A stretch of DNA of 49,202 nt from the NCBI RefSeq assembly GCF_001514305.1, contig NZ_KQ949085.1:1-49202 (forward strand), given 5' to 3'. Shown one piece after another: positions 32,435 through 40,027 of the stretch. A model generated the notes under the pieces. The model saw only the letters and a list, made by a program, of their open reading frames with translations, was not told the origin of the DNA and ran no database searches. The position numbers were made by a program, and so were the translations under genes. Source of the stretch: Streptomyces dysideae (GTDB lineage: Bacteria; Actinomycetota; Actinomycetes; Streptomycetales; Streptomycetaceae). The stretch's first letter is position 1, and every line of letters starts with the position of its first letter.

Positions 32435-33208
32435 ATGGGACACCTGGACCACGCCGCCCTCGGCTGGCTGACACCCGTGCTGTCGTACGTGATGGCCTGC
32501 ATAGGCGCCGCGCTGGGGCTGCGCTGCACCGTCCGCGCGCTCGGCGCCACCGGACGGTCGCGCCGCAACTGGCTCATCACCGCGGCCTCGGCCATCGGCA
32601 CCGGCATCTGGACCATGCACTTCGTGGCCATGCTGGGCTTCAGCGTCAGCGGCACCGACATCCGCTACGACGTACCGCTCACCATTGTGAGCCTCCTCGT
32701 CGCCATGATCGTCGTCTGCGCCGGCGTCTTCGCCGTCGGCTACGGCCGCGACCGCACCCGCGCGCTCTTCCTCGGCGGGCTGACCACCGGGCTCGGCGTC
32801 GCGAGCATGCACTACCTCGGCATGGCGGCGGTTCGGCTGCACGGCGACGTCGGCTACGACCCCGCCCTCGTCGGGCTCTCCGTCCTGATCGCCGTCGTCG
32901 CGGCGACGGCGGCCCTGTGGGCGGCCCTCAACATCAAGTCACCCGTCGCCGTCACCATCGCCTCCCTGATCATGGGCGCGGCGGTGAGCAGCATGCACTA
33001 CACCGGGATGCTCGCGGTCAGCGTGGACGTCACGCCCTCCGGCGGCATCCTGCCCGGGGCCACGGCGATGCAGTTCATCTTCCCCCTCGCCGTCGGCCTC
33101 GGGTCCTATCTGTTCCTGACCTCGGCCTTCGTCGCGCTGTCGCCGACGACGGGGGAGCGCGAGGCATCCGCCTCGGCCCAGCGGCCGGTCGAGAGCGCCG
33201 CCCGCTAG
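32435..33208 (+). CDS. MHYT-domain membrane sensor protein
   Basis: 257 residues with seven predicted helices. Three MHY-type motifs are visible: WTMHFVAMLGF, ASMHYLGMAAV and SSMHYTGMLAV. These methionine/histidine clusters are thought to bind copper and to sense O2, CO or NO at the membrane. Most MHYT proteins carry a GGDEF or EAL domain; this one ends after a short tail with no output domain. It may signal through a partner. The next gene is the conservon kinase, 64 bases downstream, which could be that partner (inference). Confidence 0.85.
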   Translation: MGHLDHAALGWLTPVLSYVMACIGAALGLRCTVRALGATGRSRRNWLITAASAIGTGIWTMHFVAMLGFSVSGTDIRYDVPLTIVSLLVAMIVVCAGVFAVGYGRDRTRALFLGGLTTGLGVASMHYLGMAAVRLHGDVGYDPALVGLSVLIAVVAATAALWAALNIKSPVAVTIASLIMGAAVSSMHYTGMLAVSVDVTPSGGILPGATAMQFIFPLAVGLGSYLFLTSAFVALSPTTGEREASASAQRPVESAAR

Positions 33209-33214
33209 CGGCGC
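33195..33214 (+). terminator. Hairpin at the MHYT gene end
   Basis: GCGCCGC (33195-33201) and GCGGCGC (33208-33214) form a 7-bp stem overlapping the MHYT stop. It may be a weak terminator before the conservon. Confidence 0.4.
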
Positions 33215-33272
33215 GCCCTGCCGGTGACGGCCCGGCCGGCACGCCCCCGAACCCCATCCGAGCGAGGAGGCC

Positions 33273-35795
33273 ATGCGTACACCCCGTAGGACCACCGCAT
33301 CCGGCGCCGAGACGCCGCCCCCGCCCCCCGTGCGCGGCCGCCGCGCGCACGCCGGACCACCGGCCGACGAAGGCCGGGAGGAGCCTTCGGGCGTGACGCC
33401 GGACGACCCACCCGCGCGCGCTGAGCGCTGGCACATACGCCCGCGTACCGTCCGAGCCAAGATCGTCTGCCTGCTGATGGTGCCGGTCGTCTCGCTGCTG
33501 GCCCTGTGGGCGTACGCCACCGTCAGCACCGCACAGGACGTCGCCAGGCTGCGCCAGCTGCAGCGTGTCGACTCCGCGATCCGGGCCCCCGTCGGGGACG
33601 CGGTCGCCGCCCTCCAGGCCGAGCGCACGGCTGCGGTGAGTTACGCGACCGGCCCGTCCGCCGAACGGAGCGGTGACTACAGGAGCCTCTCGGCACGCAC
33701 GGACGAGGTCGTGGCGAAACTGCGCCTCGGCGACAGCAACACCGTCGCCGACAGCGAGGAACTGCCCGCCGGAGTGGCCGGGCGTCTTGAGGCGGTCGTC
33801 ACCGGCGCAGAGGAGCTGAAGTCCCTGCGGACGGCGGTGCTCGACCGCCGCGTCGGCTGGGACGAGACGTACGGGCGGTACACGAAGACCATCGCGACGG
33901 CCTTCGGAGTGGGCGGCGCGCTCACCGGCATCCAGGACGCCGACCTCGGCTCCGACGCGCGCGTGCTGCTCGAATTCGCCCGCGCGGGCGAGGCGTTGGC
34001 GCGGGAGGACGCGGTGCTGGCCGGCGCACGGCCGGCAGGCCGGCTCGACGGCGAGCGGCTGCGGCTGTTCACCGGCGCCGTCGCCACACGGCGCGCCCTC
34101 ACCGAGTCCGCCGTGGCCGACCTGCGCGGCCCCGACCGTGCCGCCTGGCAGCACCTCACCGCCGGCAGCGCCTACGAGACGGTCGGTGCCGTCGAGGACG
34201 AGGTCCTCGCCACCGCGCCGGGCGTCCGTGCCATCGGCGCGGCACCGGAAGCCGTCTGGGGCAAGGCACACGCACGCGTGCAGGACGGCATGCGGGCCAT
34301 CGAGCAGGACGCGGGAAGCGGAGTCGCGGACCGGGCCGACCCGTTCACCCGCGGTCTGCTCACCCCGGCCGGTGCCGCCGTGCTCCTCGGCCTCGTCGCC
34401 GTGGCCGCCTCACTCGTCATCTCCGTACGCATCGGACGCGGCCTCGTCGTCGAGCTGGTGAGCCTGCGCAACGGCGCCCTGGAGATCGCCCGGCGCAAAC
34501 TCCCCGAAGCCATGCGGAGACTGCGCGCCGGAGACGAGATCGACATCCGGGCCGAGGCCCCTCCGGGACCGCCCGCCGATGACGAGACCGGGCAGGTCGC
34601 CGAGGCCCTGGGCACCGTGCACCGCGCCGCCCTGCGCGCCGCCGTGGAACGCGCCGAACTCGCCAGCGGCATCTCCGGCGTCTTCGTCAACCTCGCCCGC
34701 CGCAGCCAGGTCCTGGTCCATCGCCAGCTCAGCCTTCTGGACAGCATGGAGAGGCGTTCCGACGACCCGAACGAACTCAGCGACCTCTTCCGGCTCGACC
34801 ACCTCACCACCCGTATGCGGCGGCACGCGGAGAGTCTGATCATCCTCTCCGGAGCGGCCCCCGGCCGGGCCTGGCGGATGCCGGTCTCGCTGACGAACGT
34901 GGTCCGCGCGGCCGTCTCCGAAGTCGAGGACTACGCGCGCGTGGAGGTACGTCAGCTGCCCGAGGCGTCTGTCATCGGCGCGGCCGTCGCCGACCTCACC
35001 CACCTGCTGGCCGAGATCGTCGAGAACGCCGCCCAGTTCTCGCCGCCCCACACACGCGTGCGCATCACCGGCGAACCCGTCGGCAACGGCTACGCCGTCG
35101 AGGTGGAGGACCGCGGCCTGGGCATGGGCAAGGAAACCCTCGCCGAGGCCAACCGGCGCATCGAGCAGTCCGAGGCGCTCGACCTGTTCGACAGCGACCG
35201 GCTCGGCCTCTTCGTGGTCAGCAGGCTCGCCGCCCGGCACGGCATCAAGGTCCACCTGCGTACCTCGCCCTACGGCGGTACCACCGCCGTCGTCCTGCTG
35301 CCCATCGCCCTGCTGCACGGCGGCGCGACGGAACGTTCCCCCAGCAGATCGGCCGAAGCGGAACGGCCCATGGAGCGCGAGTACGCGCGCGTACCCGCCG
35401 CCGACCGGCACCAGGAGTCCGTCCACGCGGCGGCTGACCGGCCCGCACTCGTGGCCCCCGTACCGGCGTCGGCGGAGGCCGCGCCAGAGACCCCACCCCC
35501 GGGAGTCACGACCTTGCGACTGCACCGCCCCCCGGAAGACTCCGAAGCCTCCGACGACCTCCCGCGCCGCGTACGGCAGGCGAATCTGGCCCCCCAGCTG
35601 CGCGAGGGGCGCCCCGAGGAACCGGCGCAGCCGCCCGACCCCCGGGCCGACGACCAGCGCACCCCCGAACTCGTCCGCGACCGCATGGCGGCGTACCGCG
35701 ACGGCTGGGCACGCGGCGGCGGCAGGCAGCCCGGCCGCCCCGCCGGCCCGGATTCCACAGCGCGCAGAGACAGCAGCGAAGGAGACCCCGCATGA
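33273..35795 (+). CDS. cvnA: Conservon sensor kinase with nitrate/nitrite-sensing-like domain (CvnA)
   Basis: 840 residues; AGGAGG precedes ATG. A Pro-rich start is followed by a first helix IVCLLMVPVVSLLALWAYAT (about 67-87) and an extracytoplasmic helical region with the LRQLQRVDSAIRAPVGDAVA and LQAERTAAVSYATG segments of the NIT domain. A second helix (VLLGLVAVAASLVISVRIG, near 375) leads to HAMP-like sequence. The kinase core has RLDHLTTRMRRHAESLIIL as phosphoacceptor-like helix and an ATP-binding domain with EIVENAAQFSPPHT and VEDRGLGMG. A long Pro/Glu-rich tail follows. CvnA couples to the roadblock, DUF742 and GTPase products downstream, a complex likened to a membrane receptor with G-protein. 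The stop overlaps cvnB (ATGA). Confidence 0.93.
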   Translation: MRTPRRTTASGAETPPPPPVRGRRAHAGPPADEGREEPSGVTPDDPPARAERWHIRPRTVRAKIVCLLMVPVVSLLALWAYATVSTAQDVARLRQLQRVDSAIRAPVGDAVAALQAERTAAVSYATGPSAERSGDYRSLSARTDEVVAKLRLGDSNTVADSEELPAGVAGRLEAVVTGAEELKSLRTAVLDRRVGWDETYGRYTKTIATAFGVGGALTGIQDADLGSDARVLLEFARAGEALAREDAVLAGARPAGRLDGERLRLFTGAVATRRALTESAVADLRGPDRAAWQHLTAGSAYETVGAVEDEVLATAPGVRAIGAAPEAVWGKAHARVQDGMRAIEQDAGSGVADRADPFTRGLLTPAGAAVLLGLVAVAASLVISVRIGRGLVVELVSLRNGALEIARRKLPEAMRRLRAGDEIDIRAEAPPGPPADDETGQVAEALGTVHRAALRAAVERAELASGISGVFVNLARRSQVLVHRQLSLLDSMERRSDDPNELSDLFRLDHLTTRMRRHAESLIILSGAAPGRAWRMPVSLTNVVRAAVSEVEDYARVEVRQLPEASVIGAAVADLTHLLAEIVENAAQFSPPHTRVRITGEPVGNGYAVEVEDRGLGMGKETLAEANRRIEQSEALDLFDSDRLGLFVVSRLAARHGIKVHLRTSPYGGTTAVVLLPIALLHGGATERSPSRSAEAERPMEREYARVPAADRHQESVHAAADRPALVAPVPASAEAAPETPPPGVTTLRLHRPPEDSEASDDLPRRVRQANLAPQLREGRPEEPAQPPDPRADDQRTPELVRDRMAAYRDGWARGGGRQPGRPAGPDSTARRDSSEGDPA

Positions 35796-36229
35796 TCCAG
35801 GATCCGAGCATGAGGGCCGCCCAGCGGTCCGGCGAACTCGACTGGCTGCTGGACGACTTGGTACTGCGCGTCAGCGAGGTACGGCACGCCGTGGTGCTGT
35901 CCAACGACGGCCTGGCCGTGGGGGCGTCGACCGACCTCAGCCGCGAGGACGCGGAACACCTCGCCGCCGTCTCCTCCGGATTCCACAGCCTGGCCAAGGG
36001 GGCGGGCCGGCACTTCGGCGCCGGCGGTGTGCGCCAGACGATGGTGGAGATGGACGACGCCTTCCTGTTCGTGGCCGCCGCGGGCGACGGCTCCTGCCTC
36101 GCTCTCCTGACGGCGGTGACCGCCGACATCGGCCTGGTGGCGTACGAGATGGCACGGCTGGTCAAACGTGTCGGCGAACACCTCTACACGCCGCCGCGCG
36201 TCGCGGCGCAGCCGCCCGCCGCGGGATGA
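35792..36229 (+). CDS. cvnB: Roadblock/LC7-domain protein (CvnB)
   Basis: 145 residues. The core ELDWLLDDLVLRVSEVRHAV, VVLSNDGLAVGAS and RQTMVEMDDAFLFV are characteristic of the CvnB/MglB-like roadblock family, which forms dimers and regulates small GTPases. The start overlaps the kinase stop by four bases. CvnC follows 22 bases downstream. In Streptomyces conservons CvnB binds the GTPase CvnD. Confidence 0.93.
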   Translation: MIQDPSMRAAQRSGELDWLLDDLVLRVSEVRHAVVLSNDGLAVGASTDLSREDAEHLAAVSSGFHSLAKGAGRHFGAGGVRQTMVEMDDAFLFVAAAGDGSCLALLTAVTADIGLVAYEMARLVKRVGEHLYTPPRVAAQPPAAG

Positions 36230-36251
36230 GGCGGGAGGGCGGTCCGCACAC

Positions 36252-36665
36252 ATGACCGAGGACCTGACGGGCGCCCCGCGCGAGCAGGGCAGCCAGTGGT
36301 ACGACTACGAGGCCGGGCCCCTCGTCCGCCCTTACGCCATGACGGGCGGACGCACCAAACCCGGCCCCACCGGGGTGCGCTTCGACCTGATCGCCCTCGT
36401 CACGCTCGACGCGGGCGCGCCCGGCGTCGACGACCAAACGGCGCTCGGGCCGGAACACCGCGCCCTCATCGAACTCTGCCGCACCGAGACCCAGTCGGTC
36501 GCGGAACTCGCCGCGGGCGCCGACCTGCCGGTGGGCGTCGTCAGGGTGCTCCTCGGCGACCTCCTGGAACTCGGCTGCGTCACCGTCAGTCGTCCGGTGC
36601 CCCCCGCTCAGCTTCCCGACGAACGGATTCTGCGCGAGGTGATCGAAGGGTTGCGGGCGCTGTAG
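36252..36665 (+). CDS. cvnC: DUF742-domain protein (CvnC)
   Basis: 137 residues. The opening of the conserved part, WYDYEAGPLVRPYAMTGGRT, is the CvnC hallmark. The rest is a winged-helix-like fold with LCRTETQSVAELAAGADLPV and VRVLLGDLLELGCVTV. CvnC is a small DNA-binding-like protein that works with the GTPase and kinase of the conservon. Ribosome site is GGGAGGG about 14 bases upstream, a little far. A 139-base gap follows before cvnD, which is unusual. Confidence 0.93.
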   Translation: MTEDLTGAPREQGSQWYDYEAGPLVRPYAMTGGRTKPGPTGVRFDLIALVTLDAGAPGVDDQTALGPEHRALIELCRTETQSVAELAAGADLPVGVVRVLLGDLLELGCVTVSRPVPPAQLPDERILREVIEGLRAL

Positions 36666-36804
36666 ATGAAAGTTCAGAACCACCCGGTCCCATACGGGCA
36701 AAAGTGGTCCAATCCTTCGGAACGGAGCCGCAGTTGTCATGATGCTGACTTCGCACACACGCACCGACGTCGACCGTTGTTGGCACTCCCGAGAGAAGTG
36801 ATCG
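36666..36804 (+). other. Intergenic gap between cvnC and cvnD, possible internal promoter
   Basis: In conservons cvnC and cvnD normally overlap or nearly touch. Here 139 bases separate them and contain AT-richer stretches such as GTAGATGAAAG at 36663-36673, CAAAAGTGG from 36700 and GTTGTCATGATG at 36735-36746. The last has a TTGTCA that could be a -35 box, but no matching -10 was found. AGAGAAGTG precedes the cvnD start. Confidence 0.3.
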
Positions 36805-37407
36805 ATGGTCTCCGAGCACTCCGACGCCCAGGGCGAGACGGCCGCCCTGGCGCTGAAGATCCTGGTCGCCGGCGGATTCGGCGTGGGCAAGACCACCCTG
36901 GTGGGCGCGGTCAGCGAGATCAAGCCGCTACGCACCGAGGAACTGCTCAGCGAAGCCGGCCAGTTGGTGGACGACACCGGTGGCGTGGACCAGAAGGTCA
37001 CCACGACCGTCGCCATGGACTTCGGACGTATCACCATCCGGTCCGGTCTGTCGCTCTACCTCTTCGGCACGCCGGGCCAGGACCGCTTCTGGTTCCTGTG
37101 GGACGAACTGTCCCAGGGCGCCCTCGGCGCGGTGGTCCTCGCCGACACCCGGCGCCTGGAGGACTGCTTCCCGGCGGTGGACTATTTCGAGCACCGGCAC
37201 ATCCCGTTCGTGGTGGCCGTCAACTGCTTCGCGGGCGCACGGTCGTACGGCGCCCAGGACGTCTCACGCGCCCTCGACCTCGACCAGGGGACGCCGGTGG
37301 TGCTCTGCGACGCCCGGGACCGCGACTCGGGCAAGGAGGTGCTGATCCGGCTCGTCGAGTACGCCGGGCGGATGCACACGGCCCGGCTGCTGGACTCGGT
37401 GGGCTGA
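36805..37407 (+). CDS. cvnD: Conservon small GTPase (CvnD)
   Basis: 200 residues. P-loop GGFGVGKTTL near residues 23-32, the effector region DQKVTTTVAMDFGRI and G3-like LYLFGTPGQDRFWFLWDEL are all present. The G4 position reads AVNCFAGA in place of NKxD, as is usual for CvnD. Binding and hydrolysis of GTP should act as a switch for the kinase/roadblock complex at the membrane. It ends the canonical four-gene set, followed by a PPOX remnant and an extra roadblock gene. Confidence 0.93.
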   Translation: MVSEHSDAQGETAALALKILVAGGFGVGKTTLVGAVSEIKPLRTEELLSEAGQLVDDTGGVDQKVTTTVAMDFGRITIRSGLSLYLFGTPGQDRFWFLWDELSQGALGAVVLADTRRLEDCFPAVDYFEHRHIPFVVAVNCFAGARSYGAQDVSRALDLDQGTPVVLCDARDRDSGKEVLIRLVEYAGRMHTARLLDSVG

Positions 37408-37427
37408 TCCGACGGGCTGTCGCGGTC

Positions 37428-37613
37428 TCAGTCCACCACGTTTCTGTCCGCCAGGATCCTGTCGATCGTGACGCGGACGAGAAGTTCGCCCAGGACGCCG
37501 TTACGGGCGCCGAACTCCTGGGCGCGCTCCTCGCCCATGTACCCGCACGGGTCAGATTGCGCCCCTTCACAGACGAACGCGCGGCATTCCGTGTCGGTCA
37601 TCTTCTGCGCCAT
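37428..37613 (-). pseudogene. PPOX-class F420-dependent oxidoreductase, internally deleted
   Basis: A 61-codon frame whose ends match the two ends of the F420-dependent PPOX-like family. The start MAQKMTDTECRAFVCEG resembles the N-terminal helix of these enzymes. The tail GYMGEERAQEFGARNGVLGE and LLVRVTIDRILADRN resembles their C-terminus. The middle (about 80 residues, including the split-barrel core that binds cofactor) is absent, with the join near residues 17-20 and the frame kept. Full-length members are about 130-150 residues. The gene should be inactive. It lies between cvnD and a second roadblock gene. Confidence 0.72.
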
Positions 37614-37707
37614 GCCTCAATCCTCCTTGCCCGCGGGCCGGTTCGTCGGCAAGGCTGACCAAGGAGATCCTCCGGCCGGGGGAGACGTCTACACGGGGAG
37701 ACGGATC

Positions 37708-38121
37708 ATGGCGCAGAACGAGGGACTTGGCTGGCTGCTGGACGACCTGACGGAGCGCGTCGAACACGTGCGCCACGCCCTGGTCCTGTCCAACGACGGG
37801 CTGGTGGCCGGGGCGAGCACGGGACTGAGGCGCGAGGACGCCGAGCATCTCGCCGCCGTCTCGTCCGGACTGCACAGCCTGGCCAAGGGCTCGGGACGGC
37901 ACTTCGGCGCGGGCGGAGTACGTCAGACGATGATCGAGTTCGACGACGCGGTGCTCTTCGTCACCGCGGCGGGCACCGGCAGCTGCCTGTGCGTGCTCAG
38001 CGGCGCGGAGGCGGACATCGGTCAGATCGCCTACGAGATGACCCTGCTCGTCAACCGCGTCGGCGAGCACCTCCGCGTGGACGCCCGGCGACCCGAGCGG
38101 ACTTCTGCGGCAGACCGCTGA
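37708..38121 (+). CDS. Second roadblock/LC7-domain protein, CvnB paralogue
   Basis: 137 residues from ATG 37708; upstream sequence ACGGGGAGACGGATC gives a plausible GGGGAG ribosome site. It aligns over its length with the cvnB product upstream: LGWLLDDLTERVEHVRHALV, VLSNDGLVAGASTGLRREDA, EHLAAVSSGLHSLAKGSGRH, FGAGGVRQTMIEFDDAVLFV. The ends diverge. It is separated from cvnD by the PPOX remnant. It may form mixed or alternative complexes with CvnD or act as an independent roadblock module (inference). Duplication of CvnB within one conservon is not the usual arrangement. Confidence 0.9.
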   Translation: MAQNEGLGWLLDDLTERVEHVRHALVLSNDGLVAGASTGLRREDAEHLAAVSSGLHSLAKGSGRHFGAGGVRQTMIEFDDAVLFVTAAGTGSCLCVLSGAEADIGQIAYEMTLLVNRVGEHLRVDARRPERTSAADR

Positions 38122-38249
38122 CCTGCTGATTCCTCGTTCCCCCATGGAGTTATCCACAGGCTCGCCACGAGATACGCCGGACCGGCTACCGTTTTTGTCA
38201 CGGCGAGTGCACACAGCGTGAGCCACCGACTCCACGGGGGAGACCGACC

Positions 38250-39137
38250 ATGTCAGGCGACACCATCACCCCACCCCACCGCCTCTCCTGCGCGCCGAGC
38301 CGCGCCGCCCGCGAACTGGGGCTCAAGCGAGGCGAGTTCGAGCTCGCCGTACATCTCGGACACATCCGGACGGTGCCCGATGAAGGAGGCGGGGGCCGCC
38401 GCATCACCCGCTCCGAACTCGACCGGATGCGCGCGGCGGACGGCTTCCCCGAATCACTGCGGGGCCGGGTGAGGGTCGTGGGCACCACCGAGGGCGCGGC
38501 CCTCATGGACGTGTCCGCCGGCCGGTTCACCCGGCTCGCACGCCTGGGCCTGGTAACGCCGGTGCGTTTCTACCTCAACCGCTATCGAGCCGTGGTCTGG
38601 CTGTATCTCGCCGACGACCTACGGCAGTTCGCGGCCGACGAGAAGAACGGGCCGCTGCTGAACGCCCGTCGCATGCCCGACGGCCTGCGCGGCATGCTGG
38701 ACGCGGGCGTGGACCTGCGCCCGCGCACCTGGCGCGCACGCCACCTGACATTCCTGGTACGGCTGGCCGGTGACCCCTGGGAGCGCGCCGGGGCACTGGC
38801 CGCCTTCCTCGACCCCGTCCACATCGCGGAGATCGTCCCCGACCCCTACGAACGCTCCCACCTGAACCGCTTCCGGCCCGGACCGCCGGCCCACGGAGCG
38901 CCGGGCTCGCCCGCCGCGCACATCGCCGAGAACCTCATGACGGCGGACGACCCGGACGAGATCGCCCTGCTGCGGGCCCACCTGAGCGAAGCCCTGGGGG
39001 AGGCATGCGAGCAGCGGCCCGCGCCGCGCCCCACGGCGAACGCCGTCCCCAGCGCCGTACGACAGGCATCGCCTCCGCCCGAGGAGCCGGAGTCGGCCCG
39101 CGGGCTGCTCGGCTGGCTGCGCCGCAGAGGCACCTGA
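38250..39137 (+). CDS. DUF6397-like protein of streptomycetes
   Basis: 295 residues. The N-terminal SRAARELGLKRGEFELAVHL, GHIRTVPDEGG and RRITRSELDRMRAADGFP read like a winged-helix or excisionase-like DNA-binding module. The central NRYRAVVWLYLADDLRQFA and RRMPDGLRGMLDAGVDLRPR are typical of the family I recall as DUF6397 (name from memory). The C-terminus is Pro/Glu-rich and ends GLLGWLRRRGT. No function is known. A single DnaA-box-like TTATCCACA lies upstream at 38150-38158. It converges on tesB with one base between. Confidence 0.78.
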   Translation: MSGDTITPPHRLSCAPSRAARELGLKRGEFELAVHLGHIRTVPDEGGGGRRITRSELDRMRAADGFPESLRGRVRVVGTTEGAALMDVSAGRFTRLARLGLVTPVRFYLNRYRAVVWLYLADDLRQFAADEKNGPLLNARRMPDGLRGMLDAGVDLRPRTWRARHLTFLVRLAGDPWERAGALAAFLDPVHIAEIVPDPYERSHLNRFRPGPPAHGAPGSPAAHIAENLMTADDPDEIALLRAHLSEALGEACEQRPAPRPTANAVPSAVRQASPPPEEPESARGLLGWLRRRGT

Positions 39138-39138
39138 C

Positions 39139-40008
39139 CTACAGCGCCCGGAACAGCCCCTCCTGGACGACGGACACCAGCAGGCGTCCCTCCAGGTCGT
39201 AGATCCGCCCCCGGGCCAGACCCCGGCCGCCCGTCGCGATCGGCGACTCCTGGTCGTACAGGAACCACTCGTCCGCGCGGAACGGCCGGTGGAACCACAT
39301 GGCGTGGTCCAGCGACGCGATATCGAAACTCCGCGGACCCCACAGGGGCTCGACCGGGATGCGGACGGCATCCAGGAGGGTCATGTCGCTGGCGTAGGTC
39401 AGCGCGCAGGTGTGCACGACCGGGTCGTCGCCGAGTGGTCCGACCGCGCGCATCCACACCGCGCTGCGCGGCTCGCCGCCCTTGACGTCCTCGGCACTCC
39501 AGCGCAGCCGGTCCACATAGCGGATGTCGAAGGGCTGACGGCGCGCCATCCGCTCCAACTGTTCGGGCAGCGTGCCCAGATGCTCCCGGATCTCCTGCGT
39601 GACCGTGGGCAGGGACTCCGGGTCCGGGACCTTGCGGGCCGGCGGCAGCTGGTGCTCGAAGCTCCCCTGCTCAGGCTTGTGGAAGGAGGCGGTGAGATTG
39701 AAGATCGTGCGGCCCTGCTGCACGGCGGTGACCCGGCGGGTCGTGAACGACCTGCCGTCCCGCACTCGTTCGACCTGGTACACGATCGGCACGCCCGGCC
39801 GGCCCGGGCGCAGGAAGTACGCGTGCAGCGAGTGCACCGGACGGTCGCCGTCCGTGGTGCGCGCGGCGGCGACCAGGGCCTGGCCGGCCACCTGGCCGCC
39901 GAAGACCCGCTGCAGGGACTCCTGCGGGCTGCGGCCGCGGAAGATGTTGACCTCGATCTGCTCCAGGTCGAGCAGGTCGACGAGCCTCTCGGCCGGGTTC
40001 GTCGTCAT
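39139..40008 (-). CDS. tesB: Acyl-CoA thioesterase II
   Basis: 289 residues with two hot-dog domains. The first has RSPQESLQRVFGGQVAGQAL and VHSLHAYFLRPG. The second has YASDMTLLDAVRIP, ASLDHAMWFHRPFRADEWFL, and the closing GRGLARGRIYDLEGRLLVSV. The Asp in SLDHAMWFH and the Gln/Thr set in these strands match the TesB active site. It hydrolyses medium- and long-chain acyl-CoA. It starts 20 bases after the helicase gene on the same strand. Confidence 0.93.
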   Translation of the reverse strand: MTTNPAERLVDLLDLEQIEVNIFRGRSPQESLQRVFGGQVAGQALVAAARTTDGDRPVHSLHAYFLRPGRPGVPIVYQVERVRDGRSFTTRRVTAVQQGRTIFNLTASFHKPEQGSFEHQLPPARKVPDPESLPTVTQEIREHLGTLPEQLERMARRQPFDIRYVDRLRWSAEDVKGGEPRSAVWMRAVGPLGDDPVVHTCALTYASDMTLLDAVRIPVEPLWGPRSFDIASLDHAMWFHRPFRADEWFLYDQESPIATGGRGLARGRIYDLEGRLLVSVVQEGLFRAL

Positions 40009-40027
40009 GGGCGGGATTCTCCTGTGC

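Noticed and set aside
38150..38158. TTATCCACA, a DnaA-box-like 9-mer upstream of the DUF6397-like gene
   Set aside because: A single box with no clustering and no dnaA/dnaN nearby; expected by chance in this length.
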